A stretch of DNA of 64,000 nt. Origin: Thalassospira profundimaris WP0211 (lineage in GTDB: Bacteria > Pseudomonadota > Alphaproteobacteria > Rhodospirillales > Thalassospiraceae). Location of the stretch: the NCBI RefSeq assembly GCF_000300275.1, contig NZ_AMRN01000011.1, forward strand, positions 1 through 64,000, in the 5' to 3' direction. The notes beneath the pieces are model-generated. The model was not told the origin of the DNA. It saw only the letters and a list, made by a program, of their open reading frames with translations, and made no database searches. Every line of letters begins with the position of its first letter. Position 1 is the first letter of the stretch. A program made the position numbers and the translations under genes. This document shows positions 54,223-63,360 of this stretch, piece by piece.

Positions 54223-55071
54223 ATGGAATGGCTCACGGAAACGAAGATTCCGCTGGGACAGTGGATATCGTCCCTGATGGATGCGCTGAACGAACATGCC
54301 GATTTCGTTTTCTATACCGTTTCGGATGTTCTCGAATTCATTATTGAAAACACCATCGATTTTCTGGTGTGGTTGCCTGCCCTTTTGATCATTGCGGTCT
54401 TTGGGGCGCTTGCCGCTGTCTTGCACAAATCATGGAAACTGACGGCATTTACGGTTCTGTCCCTGTTGCTGGTGGTCAATCTTGGCTATTGGGAAGAAAC
54501 CATGGAAACGCTGGCGCTGGTGATCTATGCGACGCTGTTTTGCATGTTGATCGGTGTGCCGCTTGGCGTGGCATCCGCCCACCGCCCGTGGCTGCATCAG
54601 GCGATGCGCCCGGTCCTTGATCTGATGCAAACGATCCCGACATTCGTGTATCTGATCCCGACCCTGATCCTGTTTGGTCTTGGTGTCGTTCCCGGTCTTA
54701 TTTCGACCGTGATCTTTGCGATTGCCGCCCCGATCCGCCTGACCCACCTTGGCATTTCCAACACGCCGAAATCCCTGCTGGAAGCTGGCGAAAGCTTTGG
54801 CTGTACGCCGCGCCAGTTGCTGTTCAAGGTTGAATTGCCATCGGCGATGCCGTCGATCATGGCCGGCCTGACCCAGTGCATCATGTTGTCACTGTCGATG
54901 GTGGTGATTGCAGCCCTTGTTGGGGCAGACGGCCTTGGCAAGCCGGTTGTGCGTGCGCTTAATACGGTGAATATCGCGCAAGGCTTTGAAGCCGGTCTGG
55001 CAATTGTGATTCTGGCCATCGTGCTGGACCGCATCTGCCGTCGTGACCACAAAGAAAAGTCGGGGCAGTGA
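54223..55071 (+). CDS. choW: Choline ABC transporter permease
   Basis: 282-residue inner-membrane subunit of the proline/glycine-betaine (ProW) family with about six helices. The EAA loop reads LLEAGESFGCTPRQLLFKVELP, the contact to the ATPase. The start is ATG 54223; a TTG at 54205 in the same frame is less likely. The stop overlaps the start region of choV, so the two are translationally coupled. The substrate follows from choX and bet genes. Confidence 0.92.
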   Translation: MEWLTETKIPLGQWISSLMDALNEHADFVFYTVSDVLEFIIENTIDFLVWLPALLIIAVFGALAAVLHKSWKLTAFTVLSLLLVVNLGYWEETMETLALVIYATLFCMLIGVPLGVASAHRPWLHQAMRPVLDLMQTIPTFVYLIPTLILFGLGVVPGLISTVIFAIAAPIRLTHLGISNTPKSLLEAGESFGCTPRQLLFKVELPSAMPSIMAGLTQCIMLSLSMVVIAALVGADGLGKPVVRALNTVNIAQGFEAGLAIVILAIVLDRICRRDHKEKSGQ

Positions 55072-55073
55072 TC

Positions 55074-56270
55074 ATGAGCAATGCTGTTGAATTCGATAAG
55101 ATTGATGTGATCTTTGGCAACCGTCAGGCAGAATCACTTGAACTGCTTGATCAGGGCAAAACCCGCGAAGAGATTGCGGCTGCCACCAACAATGTTCTTG
55201 GTGTCGCCGATGTCAGCTTTGATGTTCCCGAGGGCGAGATTTGTGTCCTGATGGGACTTTCGGGATCTGGCAAATCATCGCTTCTGCGCTGTGTGAATGG
55301 CCTTAACGCCGTTTCACGCGGATCGCTTCGCGTTCGGGCGGGCGAAGACATGGTCGATGTTACGAGCTGCAATCCCACAACATTACGGAACCTGCGTCGT
55401 AAAAATGTCGCCATGGTCTTCCAGCAATTCGCCCTGTTCCCGTGGCGAACGGTTGAAGACAATGTCGGCTTTGGCCTTGAACTGGGCGGCATGGGTCCGC
55501 TTGAGCGCCGCGAGATCGTGCGTGAAAAGCTGGCGCTTGTCGGATTGGATAAATGGGCAAACAAATATGCCCATGAACTGTCCGGCGGCATGCAGCAACG
55601 TGTTGGCCTGGCGCGTGCCTTTGCCACCGATGCGCCGATCCTTCTGATGGACGAGCCGTTCTCGGCCCTTGATCCGCTGATCCGCAACCGTCTGCAGGAC
55701 GAGTTGCTGGATTTGCAGGAGAAGCTCAATAAAACCATCCTGTTTGTCAGCCACGACCTTGACGAAGCCATGAAGCTCGGCAATTCGATCGCCATCATGG
55801 AAGGTGGATATGTCGTGCAGCATGGCACGCCAGAAGACATCGCGCTCCGCCCGGCCAACGAATATGTTGCGGACTTTGTGGCACATATGAACCCGGTCAA
55901 TATCCTGCGGGGGCGGGCGATCATGCATCGCCTTGATAGCGATCAGAAATCCGGCAATACCGAGTTCCTGCTCGAAGACGCCAATATCCGCGTCACTTTG
56001 CAGGATGGTGTTGTCCGGTCCGCCAACAATGGCGAACGCGGCGAGCTTAAGCTGATCAATTATGACGGCACCCTGCCCGATGAACTGGACGCGACCGACA
56101 ACTCGATTGTCTTTGTCGCGCAGGAGGATGTGCTGCTTAAGGATCTGATCGAGATGCGATCGATCACCCAGAACCCGGTCATCCTGACCCGCGATGGCAA
56201 GGTGACCGGCACGCTGGGCCGCAAGGAGTTCTTTGACAGTTTGACGCAAACCGCATCGGTTGCGGATTAA
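55074..56270 (+). CDS. choV: Choline ABC transporter ATP-binding protein
   Basis: 398-residue ATPase of the ProV type. Walker A GLSGSGKSSLLR, signature LSGGMQQRVG, Walker B LMDEPFSALDPLI and switch His in VSHDLDEAMK are present. The N-terminal 50 residues (VEFDKIDVIFGNRQAESLE) and the C-terminal domain after about residue 290 are typical of this subfamily. The start is ATG 55074 with GGGG upstream; the earlier GTG 55068 overlaps choW. It ends the operon before a strong terminator. Confidence 0.92.
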   Translation: MSNAVEFDKIDVIFGNRQAESLELLDQGKTREEIAAATNNVLGVADVSFDVPEGEICVLMGLSGSGKSSLLRCVNGLNAVSRGSLRVRAGEDMVDVTSCNPTTLRNLRRKNVAMVFQQFALFPWRTVEDNVGFGLELGGMGPLERREIVREKLALVGLDKWANKYAHELSGGMQQRVGLARAFATDAPILLMDEPFSALDPLIRNRLQDELLDLQEKLNKTILFVSHDLDEAMKLGNSIAIMEGGYVVQHGTPEDIALRPANEYVADFVAHMNPVNILRGRAIMHRLDSDQKSGNTEFLLEDANIRVTLQDGVVRSANNGERGELKLINYDGTLPDELDATDNSIVFVAQEDVLLKDLIEMRSITQNPVILTRDGKVTGTLGRKEFFDSLTQTASVAD

Positions 56271-56293
56271 GCTGATCAAATAGTCTGATGATT

Positions 56294-56325
56294 AAAAGGG
56301 CGCCCTGGAAACAAGGCGCCCTTTT
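56294..56325 (+). terminator. Intrinsic terminator of choXWV, probably bidirectional
   Basis: aaaagggcgcc (56294-56304) pairs with ggcgccctttt (56315-56325). A- and T-tracts on both sides let it also stop the convergent moaD transcript. Confidence 0.88.
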
Positions 56326-56339
56326 CTATGAGGAATGAA

Positions 56340-56591
56340 TTATCCGCCTGTCACCGGTGGGAACAGCGCGATCTCGGTCGCCTTGGTGACGTCGGTTTCA
56401 GGCGTGGCATATTCCTGATCGACCGCGACGCGAATGATCGCGGGATCAGCCAGGGCATTGGCAAAGTTTTCGCCGCGACCGGGCAACCATGCCAGCAGGT
56501 CGGCAACCGTTTTGACGGTATCTGGAAGGTCAATGGCCTCTTCCGCCATGCCGATGCGGTCCTTGACCCATGAAAAATAGATCAGCTTCAT
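56340..56591 (-). CDS. moaD: Molybdopterin synthase sulfur-carrier subunit MoaD
   Basis: 83-residue ubiquitin-like protein that ends in the diagnostic Gly-Gly (FPPVTGG), which is thiocarboxylated and donates sulfur for molybdopterin. The opening MKLIYFSWVKDRIG is typical. The start is ATG 56591 with CAGGA 6 bases upstream. Its usual partner moaE is not next to it; the neighbours are unrelated. Confidence 0.92.
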   Translation of the reverse strand: MKLIYFSWVKDRIGMAEEAIDLPDTVKTVADLLAWLPGRGENFANALADPAIIRVAVDQEYATPETDVTKATEIALFPPVTGG

Positions 56592-56687
56592 GTTTAATCC
56601 TGACAACAAACTTCAATTTGCCCGCATGCTTGCGCAAGTCCCTGCCCGGTGGCAAGTCCCAATGGCGTGATCCGACGAATTTGCACC

Positions 56688-57632
56688 TTATGGGTAAACA
56701 AAATAGCCGTCCGGCGCCGCATCCAGTCGCGCAGTCAGGTTTTCGATAAAGAACCGTTCGGCCCGGCTCAGCGACATGCGCGGGTTGGTCACCAGATAAA
56801 TATCAATCGCTGGCGGGTCGATATAGGGCGGCAGGCGCCAAAGCTGCCCACGGTCGGTCGCGCTTTGTACAACGTGGATCGGTAGCGGCCCGATACCAAG
56901 TCCGGCATTGATCAGGCGACGGACTTCTTCAAGGTGCGGGCTGACGGCGACGACCTTGCCCTTCATGCCTTCCTGCGCGCGCAGGACTGCGACCGGGGCC
57001 AGTGCATCGCTCAGTTGGTCGGTCGCGAATGATACGAATGCCTCGCGGCGCAAATCGGCGAGGGTCAGGTCCTTTTGTCCGAACAGATGATGGGTCGGGC
57101 CACAGAAAAATCCGAAATGTTCGCGATACAAACGGCGATATTCCAGTCTGGGATGGCGTTCCTTGACCAGACAGATGCCAAAGCTGGCCTGCTGTGACAG
57201 CACCTGATCGACGACATTGACCGAGGTCGCAACATCGATTTCATAGGTGACTTCGGGATGGGCGCGATTGAATTCAAACAGGGCATCATCAAGGGGTGGA
57301 AACACCACATGACTGGCCAGCCACATATGCAAATGCCCGGTCAGTTGATTGCCACTATCAGACATCACATCCGACAATCGGCCGATGGCACCGCAAATTT
57401 CGCGGCATTCGTGATAAAGCGCCAATCCCTGTTCGGTGACTTCAAACCGGCCGCGTTCACGGTCAATCAGGCGCGCGCCAATCTGATCTTCAAGGCGTTT
57501 GAGCGCGTTACTGACACTGGGTTGGCGCAGCAATAACCGGTTGGCCGCCCCGGTGATCGAGCGTTCCTCGACAATAACGGTAAAGGTGTGCAGCAGATTC
57601 CAGTCGAACTGCCGACGCATTAACTCGTTCAT
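56688..57632 (-). CDS. LysR-family transcriptional regulator
   Basis: 314 residues: N-terminal winged helix (about 10-70, with RQPSVSNALKRLEDQIGARLI) and the periplasmic-binding-like effector domain. It diverges from the Pot-type transporter operon, so it probably controls it in response to the substrate or a breakdown product. The start is ATG 57632; the frame extends 12 codons more into the putative operator. Effector unknown. Confidence 0.9.
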   Translation of the reverse strand: MNELMRRQFDWNLLHTFTVIVEERSITGAANRLLLRQPSVSNALKRLEDQIGARLIDRERGRFEVTEQGLALYHECREICGAIGRLSDVMSDSGNQLTGHLHMWLASHVVFPPLDDALFEFNRAHPEVTYEIDVATSVNVVDQVLSQQASFGICLVKERHPRLEYRRLYREHFGFFCGPTHHLFGQKDLTLADLRREAFVSFATDQLSDALAPVAVLRAQEGMKGKVVAVSPHLEEVRRLINAGLGIGPLPIHVVQSATDRGQLWRLPPYIDPPAIDIYLVTNPRMSLSRAERFFIENLTARLDAAPDGYFVYP

Positions 57633-57666
57633 TCTGCTGACCTTTCCGACATTTCCAGCACCACAC

Positions 57667-57703
57667 ATAGATAATGGCTATGGGATCTATTCTACTTATC
57701 TAT
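57667..57703. promoter_or_regulatory. Candidate LysR binding region
   Basis: Inverted repeats atagat (57667-57672) with atctat (57685-57690), and atagata (57667-57673) with tatctat (57697-57703), lie between the divergent LysR and permease genes. AT-rich repeats here are typical of LysR sites, but the match is by position and symmetry only. Confidence 0.45.
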
Positions 57704-57804
57704 TTGCGCTATGTGCAAGTCTGGGTTGGAATGCCTCCAACAAATTTCTTCACGGCCAAATAACCGGGTGCGGCACTGACCGCAGATAATAACGGGAGGC
57801 ACAA

Positions 57805-58677
57805 ATGGCCGCAGATGTCGCCGGAGCCCGCAGGACTCCGTGGGTACTGCTATCACCATCACTGGCAACCATCAGCCTGCTGCTGATTGTGCCAATGCTG
57901 TTCATTGTCGTTTATTCATTCTGGTTGCGCACCGCGACCGGTGCGGATCAGGTCGGCTTTTATCTCGATAACTGGATTGAAGTTCTGGGTGACCGGTTTT
58001 ATCGCGACATCCTGTTCCAGACCCTTTTGATTGCCTTTTACACCACGGTTATTTGCGCGTTTGTCGGGTATATCCCGGCCTATTTCGTTGCCAATACGCG
58101 CATGAAATCCAAGGCGTTCCTGTTGCTATTGCTGATGCTGCCATTCTGGATCAGCTACATCATCAGAACGATGTCATGGATCAATATCCTTGGCACATCC
58201 GGCGCGCTTAATACCCTTTTGATATCAATCGGCATCATCGATGACCCGATCCAGATGTTGTATAACCAGCAGACCGTGGTTCTGGGCCTTGTGCACTATC
58301 TGCTGCCCTTCATGATTTTGAATGTCTATGTCAGCCTTGATGGCATCGACAAGAACCTGACCGAAGCCGCCCAAAGCCTTGGCTGCACCGGTTTCCAAGC
58401 CTTCCGCGAAGTGACATTGCCGCTGTCCATGCCCGGTTTGGCGGCGGGATCGTTGCTGTGCTTTGTGCTGGCAGCGGGCACCTATATCACCCCGATTGTT
58501 CTTGGCGGGCCGCGTGATGCGATGTTTGCCAACCTTGTGTTCGAAGCCATCGTGACACAGCTCAACTGGCCGCTTGGCTCGGCACTCTCGCTCGTGCTGC
58601 TGGCGCTTCTGGGCGCACTGGTCGTCATTTACACCCGCTATCTCGGCATCGATCAGATCGCCAAGAGCTTTAAGTAA
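57805..58677 (+). CDS. ABC transporter permease (PotB-like)
   Basis: 290-residue inner-membrane subunit with six predicted helices and the EAA loop LTEAAQSLGCTGFQAFREVTLP. It belongs to the spermidine/putrescine family of permeases (PotB). GGGAGG lies 5 bases before the ATG. First gene of the unit permease-permease-binding protein-ATPase-aminotransferase-BKACE. Confidence 0.9.
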   Translation: MAADVAGARRTPWVLLSPSLATISLLLIVPMLFIVVYSFWLRTATGADQVGFYLDNWIEVLGDRFYRDILFQTLLIAFYTTVICAFVGYIPAYFVANTRMKSKAFLLLLLMLPFWISYIIRTMSWINILGTSGALNTLLISIGIIDDPIQMLYNQQTVVLGLVHYLLPFMILNVYVSLDGIDKNLTEAAQSLGCTGFQAFREVTLPLSMPGLAAGSLLCFVLAAGTYITPIVLGGPRDAMFANLVFEAIVTQLNWPLGSALSLVLLALLGALVVIYTRYLGIDQIAKSFK

Positions 58678-58688
58678 CGGAGCAGCAA

Positions 58689-59489
58689 ATGATGTCCGGT
58701 TGGTCCGTAATCCGAATTGCCACGATCCTTGTCTATCTGTTCCTGTTTGCGCCGGTGGCGGTTGTCATTCTGCTGGCGTTCAACGCCAATCAGTTCGGCA
58801 GTTTCCCGATCGAAGGCTTTTCATTCCGCTGGTTTGAAGCGCTTTGGAACAATGATGCGATTGTGCGGGCGTTCAAGACGTCGCTTCTGCTTGGTGTGCT
58901 GACAGCCGCCATTTCGACAACACTTGGCACCCTCGCCGCACTTGCCATGGTCAGATACGATTTCCCCGGGAAACGGACCATTTCGACCCTTCTGGTTGCC
59001 CCAATCCTGATCCCGGAAGTCGTTCTGGCTGTGGCGCTCCTGCTATTTTTGCAGTTCCTGTCGATGCCAAAAAGCTTTGGACTTCTGTTGATGGGCCATG
59101 TGGTCTTTACCCTGCCGTTTGTGGTGCTGGTGGTTCAGGCGCGTCTGGTTTCCATCCGCCGCGACGTTGAAGAAGCCGCCATGAGCCTTGGCGCGACACC
59201 TGTGCAGACCTTCTTCGAAGTAACCCTGCCCCTGATGTTGCCTGCCGTCATGGCCGGGATGCTGTTTGCCTTTACCATTTCGTTTGATGACATCACCGGA
59301 ACCCTGTTCTGGAAGCCGGGCGGTGTTGAAACCGTCCCGACCCAGATATTTGCCATGCTGCGCAACTCGATCAGCCCGGAAATCAACGCCCTTGGTGCTG
59401 TGATGGTGATCTTCACCATTGCCCTGCCGCTGGTGGCGGCATCGATTGCGCGGGTCATGGCCATGCGCAAGGTGGGCGCATCGAAATAA
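58689..59489 (+). CDS. ABC transporter permease (PotC-like)
   Basis: 266-residue partner of the preceding permease, with six predicted helices and the EAA loop VEEAAMSLGATPVQTFFEVTLP. It starts 11 bases after the upstream stop with CGGAG 6 bases before the ATG. The two permeases form the pore for a small, probably amine-containing substrate. Confidence 0.9.
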   Translation: MMSGWSVIRIATILVYLFLFAPVAVVILLAFNANQFGSFPIEGFSFRWFEALWNNDAIVRAFKTSLLLGVLTAAISTTLGTLAALAMVRYDFPGKRTISTLLVAPILIPEVVLAVALLLFLQFLSMPKSFGLLLMGHVVFTLPFVVLVVQARLVSIRRDVEEAAMSLGATPVQTFFEVTLPLMLPAVMAGMLFAFTISFDDITGTLFWKPGGVETVPTQIFAMLRNSISPEINALGAVMVIFTIALPLVAASIARVMAMRKVGASK

Positions 59490-59596
59490 CTTTTTGCACA
59501 ATGCGGACAACCGCCAAAACCAAGAACAACACCAAAAATACAACGACCAACAACAAGACCGATCAACGGATATATCGTTTTATCAGGAGGCCTTAA

Positions 59597-60751
59597 ATGG
59601 ACGATACCAAACGTTATGAACGCCTACTTAATCGCTATCGCGACAGGGACATCAATCGCCGTACTTTCCTGACCGCACTGGGTGCGGCCGGCGTTGTTGC
59701 CGGGGTCACCGGCGGCCCGATGGGCATGCTGGCCCGCAAGGCGATGGCCGCAACCCCGGAACAGGTTCGCTTTGACGGTTGGGGCGGCGTTGTTTCCGAG
59801 GCATTCGAAAAATATGCCTTCGCGCCCTATACCAAGAAAACCGGCATTGAAGTCGTGTCGGGCACCTTTGGTGGTGCGGACGAATATATTGCCCGCGTCA
59901 AGGCCAGCCAGCCGGGCGAATTCAACCTTGCCCACCTGTCGGGCGTGTTTGACTATGCGCGGTATCATGGTCTGGAACTGACGTCCGAACTCAATGAAGA
60001 TAACATTCCCAACCTTAAAAACGTCATTCCGACACTGGTCGAGCCCCTGCGCAAGATCACCGGCGGCACGATTTCAGCCGTTCCGTATGACTATGGCACC
60101 ACCGGCATTGCCTATAACCGCAAATATATCAGCGATGACGAAGCCAAGGCCAAGGGCGCCAAGCTGATGGTCGATGAAGCCTATAAAGGCAAAATCGGCG
60201 GCTGGGGCGAATGGAAAACCCGTATCTGGTACGGCGCAATGCAGTCCGATCAGGACCCGAACAACATTCAGGATATCGAAGCCGTTTGGGACATGGTCCG
60301 TGCGCACCGCGACCTTGCGCTGAAATACTGGTCTTCGGGGGCGGAACTGATGAGCCTTTTGGCCGAAGAAGAAATCTATGTCACCGAGGGTTGGTCTGGC
60401 CGCATCAAGGCGCTGCAGGATCAGGGCCATGACATTGGCTATCTTGATCCGGCCGGTGGCCTTGGTTGGCAGGAATGCCTGTTTGTGCTGCGTGGCAGCC
60501 CGATGGCGGCCTGTGAAGAACTTCTGAACTTCATGCTGGAGCCGGAAGTGGCGATTGCCGTTGCCGAAGGTCAGAGCTATCCGCCGGCACTTGATCCGCA
60601 GAAGATCGAACTGGGCGAGGTCATCCCGACCCTTCCGGCATTTGATCCGAGTGGAACACTTTCGTCGCTTAGCTTCTTCGATCCGGCTTACTGGAATGAA
60701 AACGAAGCTGACTGGTCGAAAACGTTCTCGCGTGTGCAGCGCGGCTACTAA
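59597..60751 (+). CDS. Tat-exported ABC transporter binding protein (PotD/PotF-like)
   Basis: 384 residues with a twin-arginine signal: DINRRTFLTALGAAGVVAGV near residues 18-37, cleaved after AMA near residue 51. Export in a folded state by Tat is unusual for a simple binding protein. The mature domain belongs to the polyamine-binding family. AGGAGG lies 6 bases before the ATG. A strong stem-loop follows the stop, before the ATPase gene. Confidence 0.9.
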   Translation: MDDTKRYERLLNRYRDRDINRRTFLTALGAAGVVAGVTGGPMGMLARKAMAATPEQVRFDGWGGVVSEAFEKYAFAPYTKKTGIEVVSGTFGGADEYIARVKASQPGEFNLAHLSGVFDYARYHGLELTSELNEDNIPNLKNVIPTLVEPLRKITGGTISAVPYDYGTTGIAYNRKYISDDEAKAKGAKLMVDEAYKGKIGGWGEWKTRIWYGAMQSDQDPNNIQDIEAVWDMVRAHRDLALKYWSSGAELMSLLAEEEIYVTEGWSGRIKALQDQGHDIGYLDPAGGLGWQECLFVLRGSPMAACEELLNFMLEPEVAIAVAEGQSYPPALDPQKIELGEVIPTLPAFDPSGTLSSLSFFDPAYWNENEADWSKTFSRVQRGY

Positions 60752-60775
60752 GCCCCGCCTGCTTGCCTGAAACTG

Positions 60776-60805
60776 TGTCCTGGCCGTGCACAACCGGCCA
60801 GGACA
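60776..60805 (+). other. Stem-loop after the binding-protein gene
   Basis: tgtcctggccg (60776-60786) and cggccaggaca (60795-60805) form a perfect 11-bp stem with an 8-nt loop and no T-run. It sits between the binding protein and ATPase genes and may stabilise the upstream mRNA. Confidence 0.7.
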
Positions 60806-60856
60806 GACTTGCCGCCTTATGTCGGGTGCGGCGCAATTCAGACAGGGTATTTAACA

Positions 60857-61954
60857 ATGGCAGACAGACAAAACGCTGTTGAACTGCACAATGTCGTTAA
60901 ACGGTTTGGGGAATTCACTGCCGTAAAACGCATTGATTTGACCGTCCCGGACAACAGCTTTGTAACTTTCCTGGGTCCGTCAGGTTGCGGCAAAACGACA
61001 ACGCTGCGCATGATTGCGGGTCTGACCGATATTACCGAGGGGGATCTTCTGATCCGCGGTAAACGGGTTAACAGCCTGCCGATCCACAAGCGCAATCTTG
61101 GCCTTGTGTTTCAGAACTATGCCCTGTTCCCGCACAAGACGATTTTTGACAACATCGCCTTTGGCCTGAAATACCGCAAAGTTTCCAAGGCCAACATTGC
61201 TGATAAGGTCAACAAGGCGCTTGATCTTGTGCAATTGCCGCATGTCGCCGACCGTTATCCCAATCAGCTTTCCGGTGGCCAGCAGCAGCGCATTGCGCTG
61301 GCGCGTGCGATTGTGATTGAGCCGGATGTATTGCTGCTTGATGAACCGCTTTCAGCCCTTGATGCCAATCTGCGCGAAGAAATGCGGGTGGAGCTCAAAC
61401 GCATCCAGCGCGAGCTTGGTGTTGCCACAGTATTCGTCACCCATGACCAGTCCGAGGCCCTTGCCATGTCCGACAAGCTGGTTGTCATGAATAATGGCTT
61501 TGTCGAACAGGAAGGCGCGCCCGAAGAAGTTTATAACAATCCGGCATCGGCCTTTGTTGCCGACTTCCTTGGTCATTCCAATATCATCCAAGCCAACCTT
61601 GGAAGCCCCGATGCCGCCTTTACCCAAGTGGCCCTTGAAAGTGGCGAGACATTGCTGACCACGGACGAGCAGACCGCCAAGGCAAAGAATTCAAAAGACG
61701 TTCGCGCCGTAATCCGGGCCGAGAAAATTGATCTGTCTGAAGAAAACCGCGCCACCGATGGCGTGATTTCAATCCCCGGCAAGGTCAAAACCGTTGACTA
61801 TCTGGGCCAACAGGCCCGTTACTTTGTCGAGGCCAATGGCCGCGACTGGCAGGTCATCAACCCGATTGATGCCCACCCCCATAAGGAAGGGGCCGATATC
61901 TTCATGCATATCGCGGCCCGTAATTGTGTGTTGTTACCCGGCCATCAGGATTAA
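60857..61954 (+). CDS. ABC transporter ATP-binding protein (PotA-like)
   Basis: 365-residue ATPase with Walker A GPSGCGKTTTLR, signature LSGGQQQRIALARA, Walker B LLDEPLSALDANLREE and switch His in VTHDQSEALA. The C-terminal TOBE domain starts near residue 285. The start is ATG 60857 (MADRQN); the frame is open 16 codons before. It powers the Pot-type transporter. Confidence 0.92.
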   Translation: MADRQNAVELHNVVKRFGEFTAVKRIDLTVPDNSFVTFLGPSGCGKTTTLRMIAGLTDITEGDLLIRGKRVNSLPIHKRNLGLVFQNYALFPHKTIFDNIAFGLKYRKVSKANIADKVNKALDLVQLPHVADRYPNQLSGGQQQRIALARAIVIEPDVLLLDEPLSALDANLREEMRVELKRIQRELGVATVFVTHDQSEALAMSDKLVVMNNGFVEQEGAPEEVYNNPASAFVADFLGHSNIIQANLGSPDAAFTQVALESGETLLTTDEQTAKAKNSKDVRAVIRAEKIDLSEENRATDGVISIPGKVKTVDYLGQQARYFVEANGRDWQVINPIDAHPHKEGADIFMHIAARNCVLLPGHQD

Positions 61955-61983
61955 TCCTCCGCCGGTTCAGGAGAGCCACCAGA

Positions 61984-63360
61984 ATGACGCATGATCCCAA
62001 AAGCCCCGTCGGACATAACCGGGAATCCCGTCTGTTTTATCAAAGCCGGTCCCGCCGCCCGCTGATCGAACGATCAGAAGGCGTTTATATGTGGGATGTC
62101 GATGGCAAACGTTATATCGATGCGTCGAGTGGCGCCATGGTCAGCAATATCGGCCATAGCGACCCGCGCGTGATCGCCGCGATGACCAAGCAGCTTGAAA
62201 AGGCCAGCTTCGCCTATCGCCTGCATTTCGAAAATGACGCCGCCGAAGACCTTGCGATCCGCCTTGCCGACCGTGCACCGGGCGATCTTGAGCGCGTATT
62301 CTTTGTTTCCGGCGGGTCGGAGGCGGTTGAAAGCTGCATCAAGCTTGCCCGGCAATATGCACTGGCCAAGGGCCAGGCACAGCGCACAAAGATCATTTCA
62401 CGCTTTCCGAGCTATCATGGCGCGACACTGGGTGCGCTTGCCATCACCGGCTATACGCCGATGCATGCGCCCTTTGCCCCGATGATGGTCGATCAGCCGA
62501 AAATTCCAGCCCCAACATGTTATCTGGATCGTGATGATCTGAGCGATCATGACCGTGGCATCAAATATGCCAACATGCTGGAAGCCGAAATCATCAAACA
62601 GGGCCCGGAAACAGTCCTTGGCTTCATTATGGAACCAGTCGGCGGGGCTGCCACTGGCGCACTGGTTGCCCCGGACAGTTACTATGGCCGTATCCGCGAG
62701 ATTTGCGATCAATACGGCATTCTTCTGATCTATGACGAGGTCATGACGGGTGCCGGCCGAACCGGCAAGTATTTCGCCGCCGAGCATTGGGGCATCGTGC
62801 CCGATATCCTTGCCGTATCCAAGGGATTGGCCGCCGGTTATGCGCCGCTTGGTGCGATGATCGCACCGGACCGCATTGTCGGTCCGGTTCTTGATCACGG
62901 CGGGTTTATTCATGGCTACACCTATGCCGGGAACCCGTTGGCGTGCGCCGCGGGTAATGGCGTGCTTGATGTGATTGAAGAAGACAATCTGCTTGAAAAT
63001 GCCTCGACCAATGGCGCGGCACTCAAGGATGAATTGACCAAAATGGCCGATGATTTCGCAATGATCGGCGATGTGCGCGGCAAGGGTTTGTTGCTGGCGA
63101 TCGAATTGGTCAAGGACCGCGACAGCATGGAGCCGATTGATCCCAAACATATGGCAGCAGCGCGTCTGGTCGATATCGCCTATGACATGGGCCTGATCAT
63201 TTACTGGCGCCGCACACGCGGCGGGTATCGCGGCGATCATGTCATGGTCTGCCCGCCCATGACGATTACCAAGGAACAGTTTGCCGATATCCTTGTGCCG
63301 CTGCGCAAGGCATTGAGCGAACTGCAAGACGAACTCGAAGTCGCAGGAGCCTTCGCATGA
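61984..63360 (+). CDS. Class III aminotransferase of the Pot/BKACE cluster
   Basis: 458-residue PLP-dependent omega-amino acid or omega-amine aminotransferase. Features are the DVDGKRYIDASSGAMVSNIG opening, FFVSGGSEAVESCIKLARQY, DEVMTGAGRTGKYF and the PLP lysine in AVSKGLAAGYAPLG. AGGAG is 9 bases before ATG 61984. The stop overlaps the start of the next gene (ATGA), so its product and that of the cleavage enzyme are made together. This suggests that its keto product, or a related beta-keto acid, is the next substrate. Confidence 0.9.
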   Translation: MTHDPKSPVGHNRESRLFYQSRSRRPLIERSEGVYMWDVDGKRYIDASSGAMVSNIGHSDPRVIAAMTKQLEKASFAYRLHFENDAAEDLAIRLADRAPGDLERVFFVSGGSEAVESCIKLARQYALAKGQAQRTKIISRFPSYHGATLGALAITGYTPMHAPFAPMMVDQPKIPAPTCYLDRDDLSDHDRGIKYANMLEAEIIKQGPETVLGFIMEPVGGAATGALVAPDSYYGRIREICDQYGILLIYDEVMTGAGRTGKYFAAEHWGIVPDILAVSKGLAAGYAPLGAMIAPDRIVGPVLDHGGFIHGYTYAGNPLACAAGNGVLDVIEEDNLLENASTNGAALKDELTKMADDFAMIGDVRGKGLLLAIELVKDRDSMEPIDPKHMAAARLVDIAYDMGLIIYWRRTRGGYRGDHVMVCPPMTITKEQFADILVPLRKALSELQDELEVAGAFA

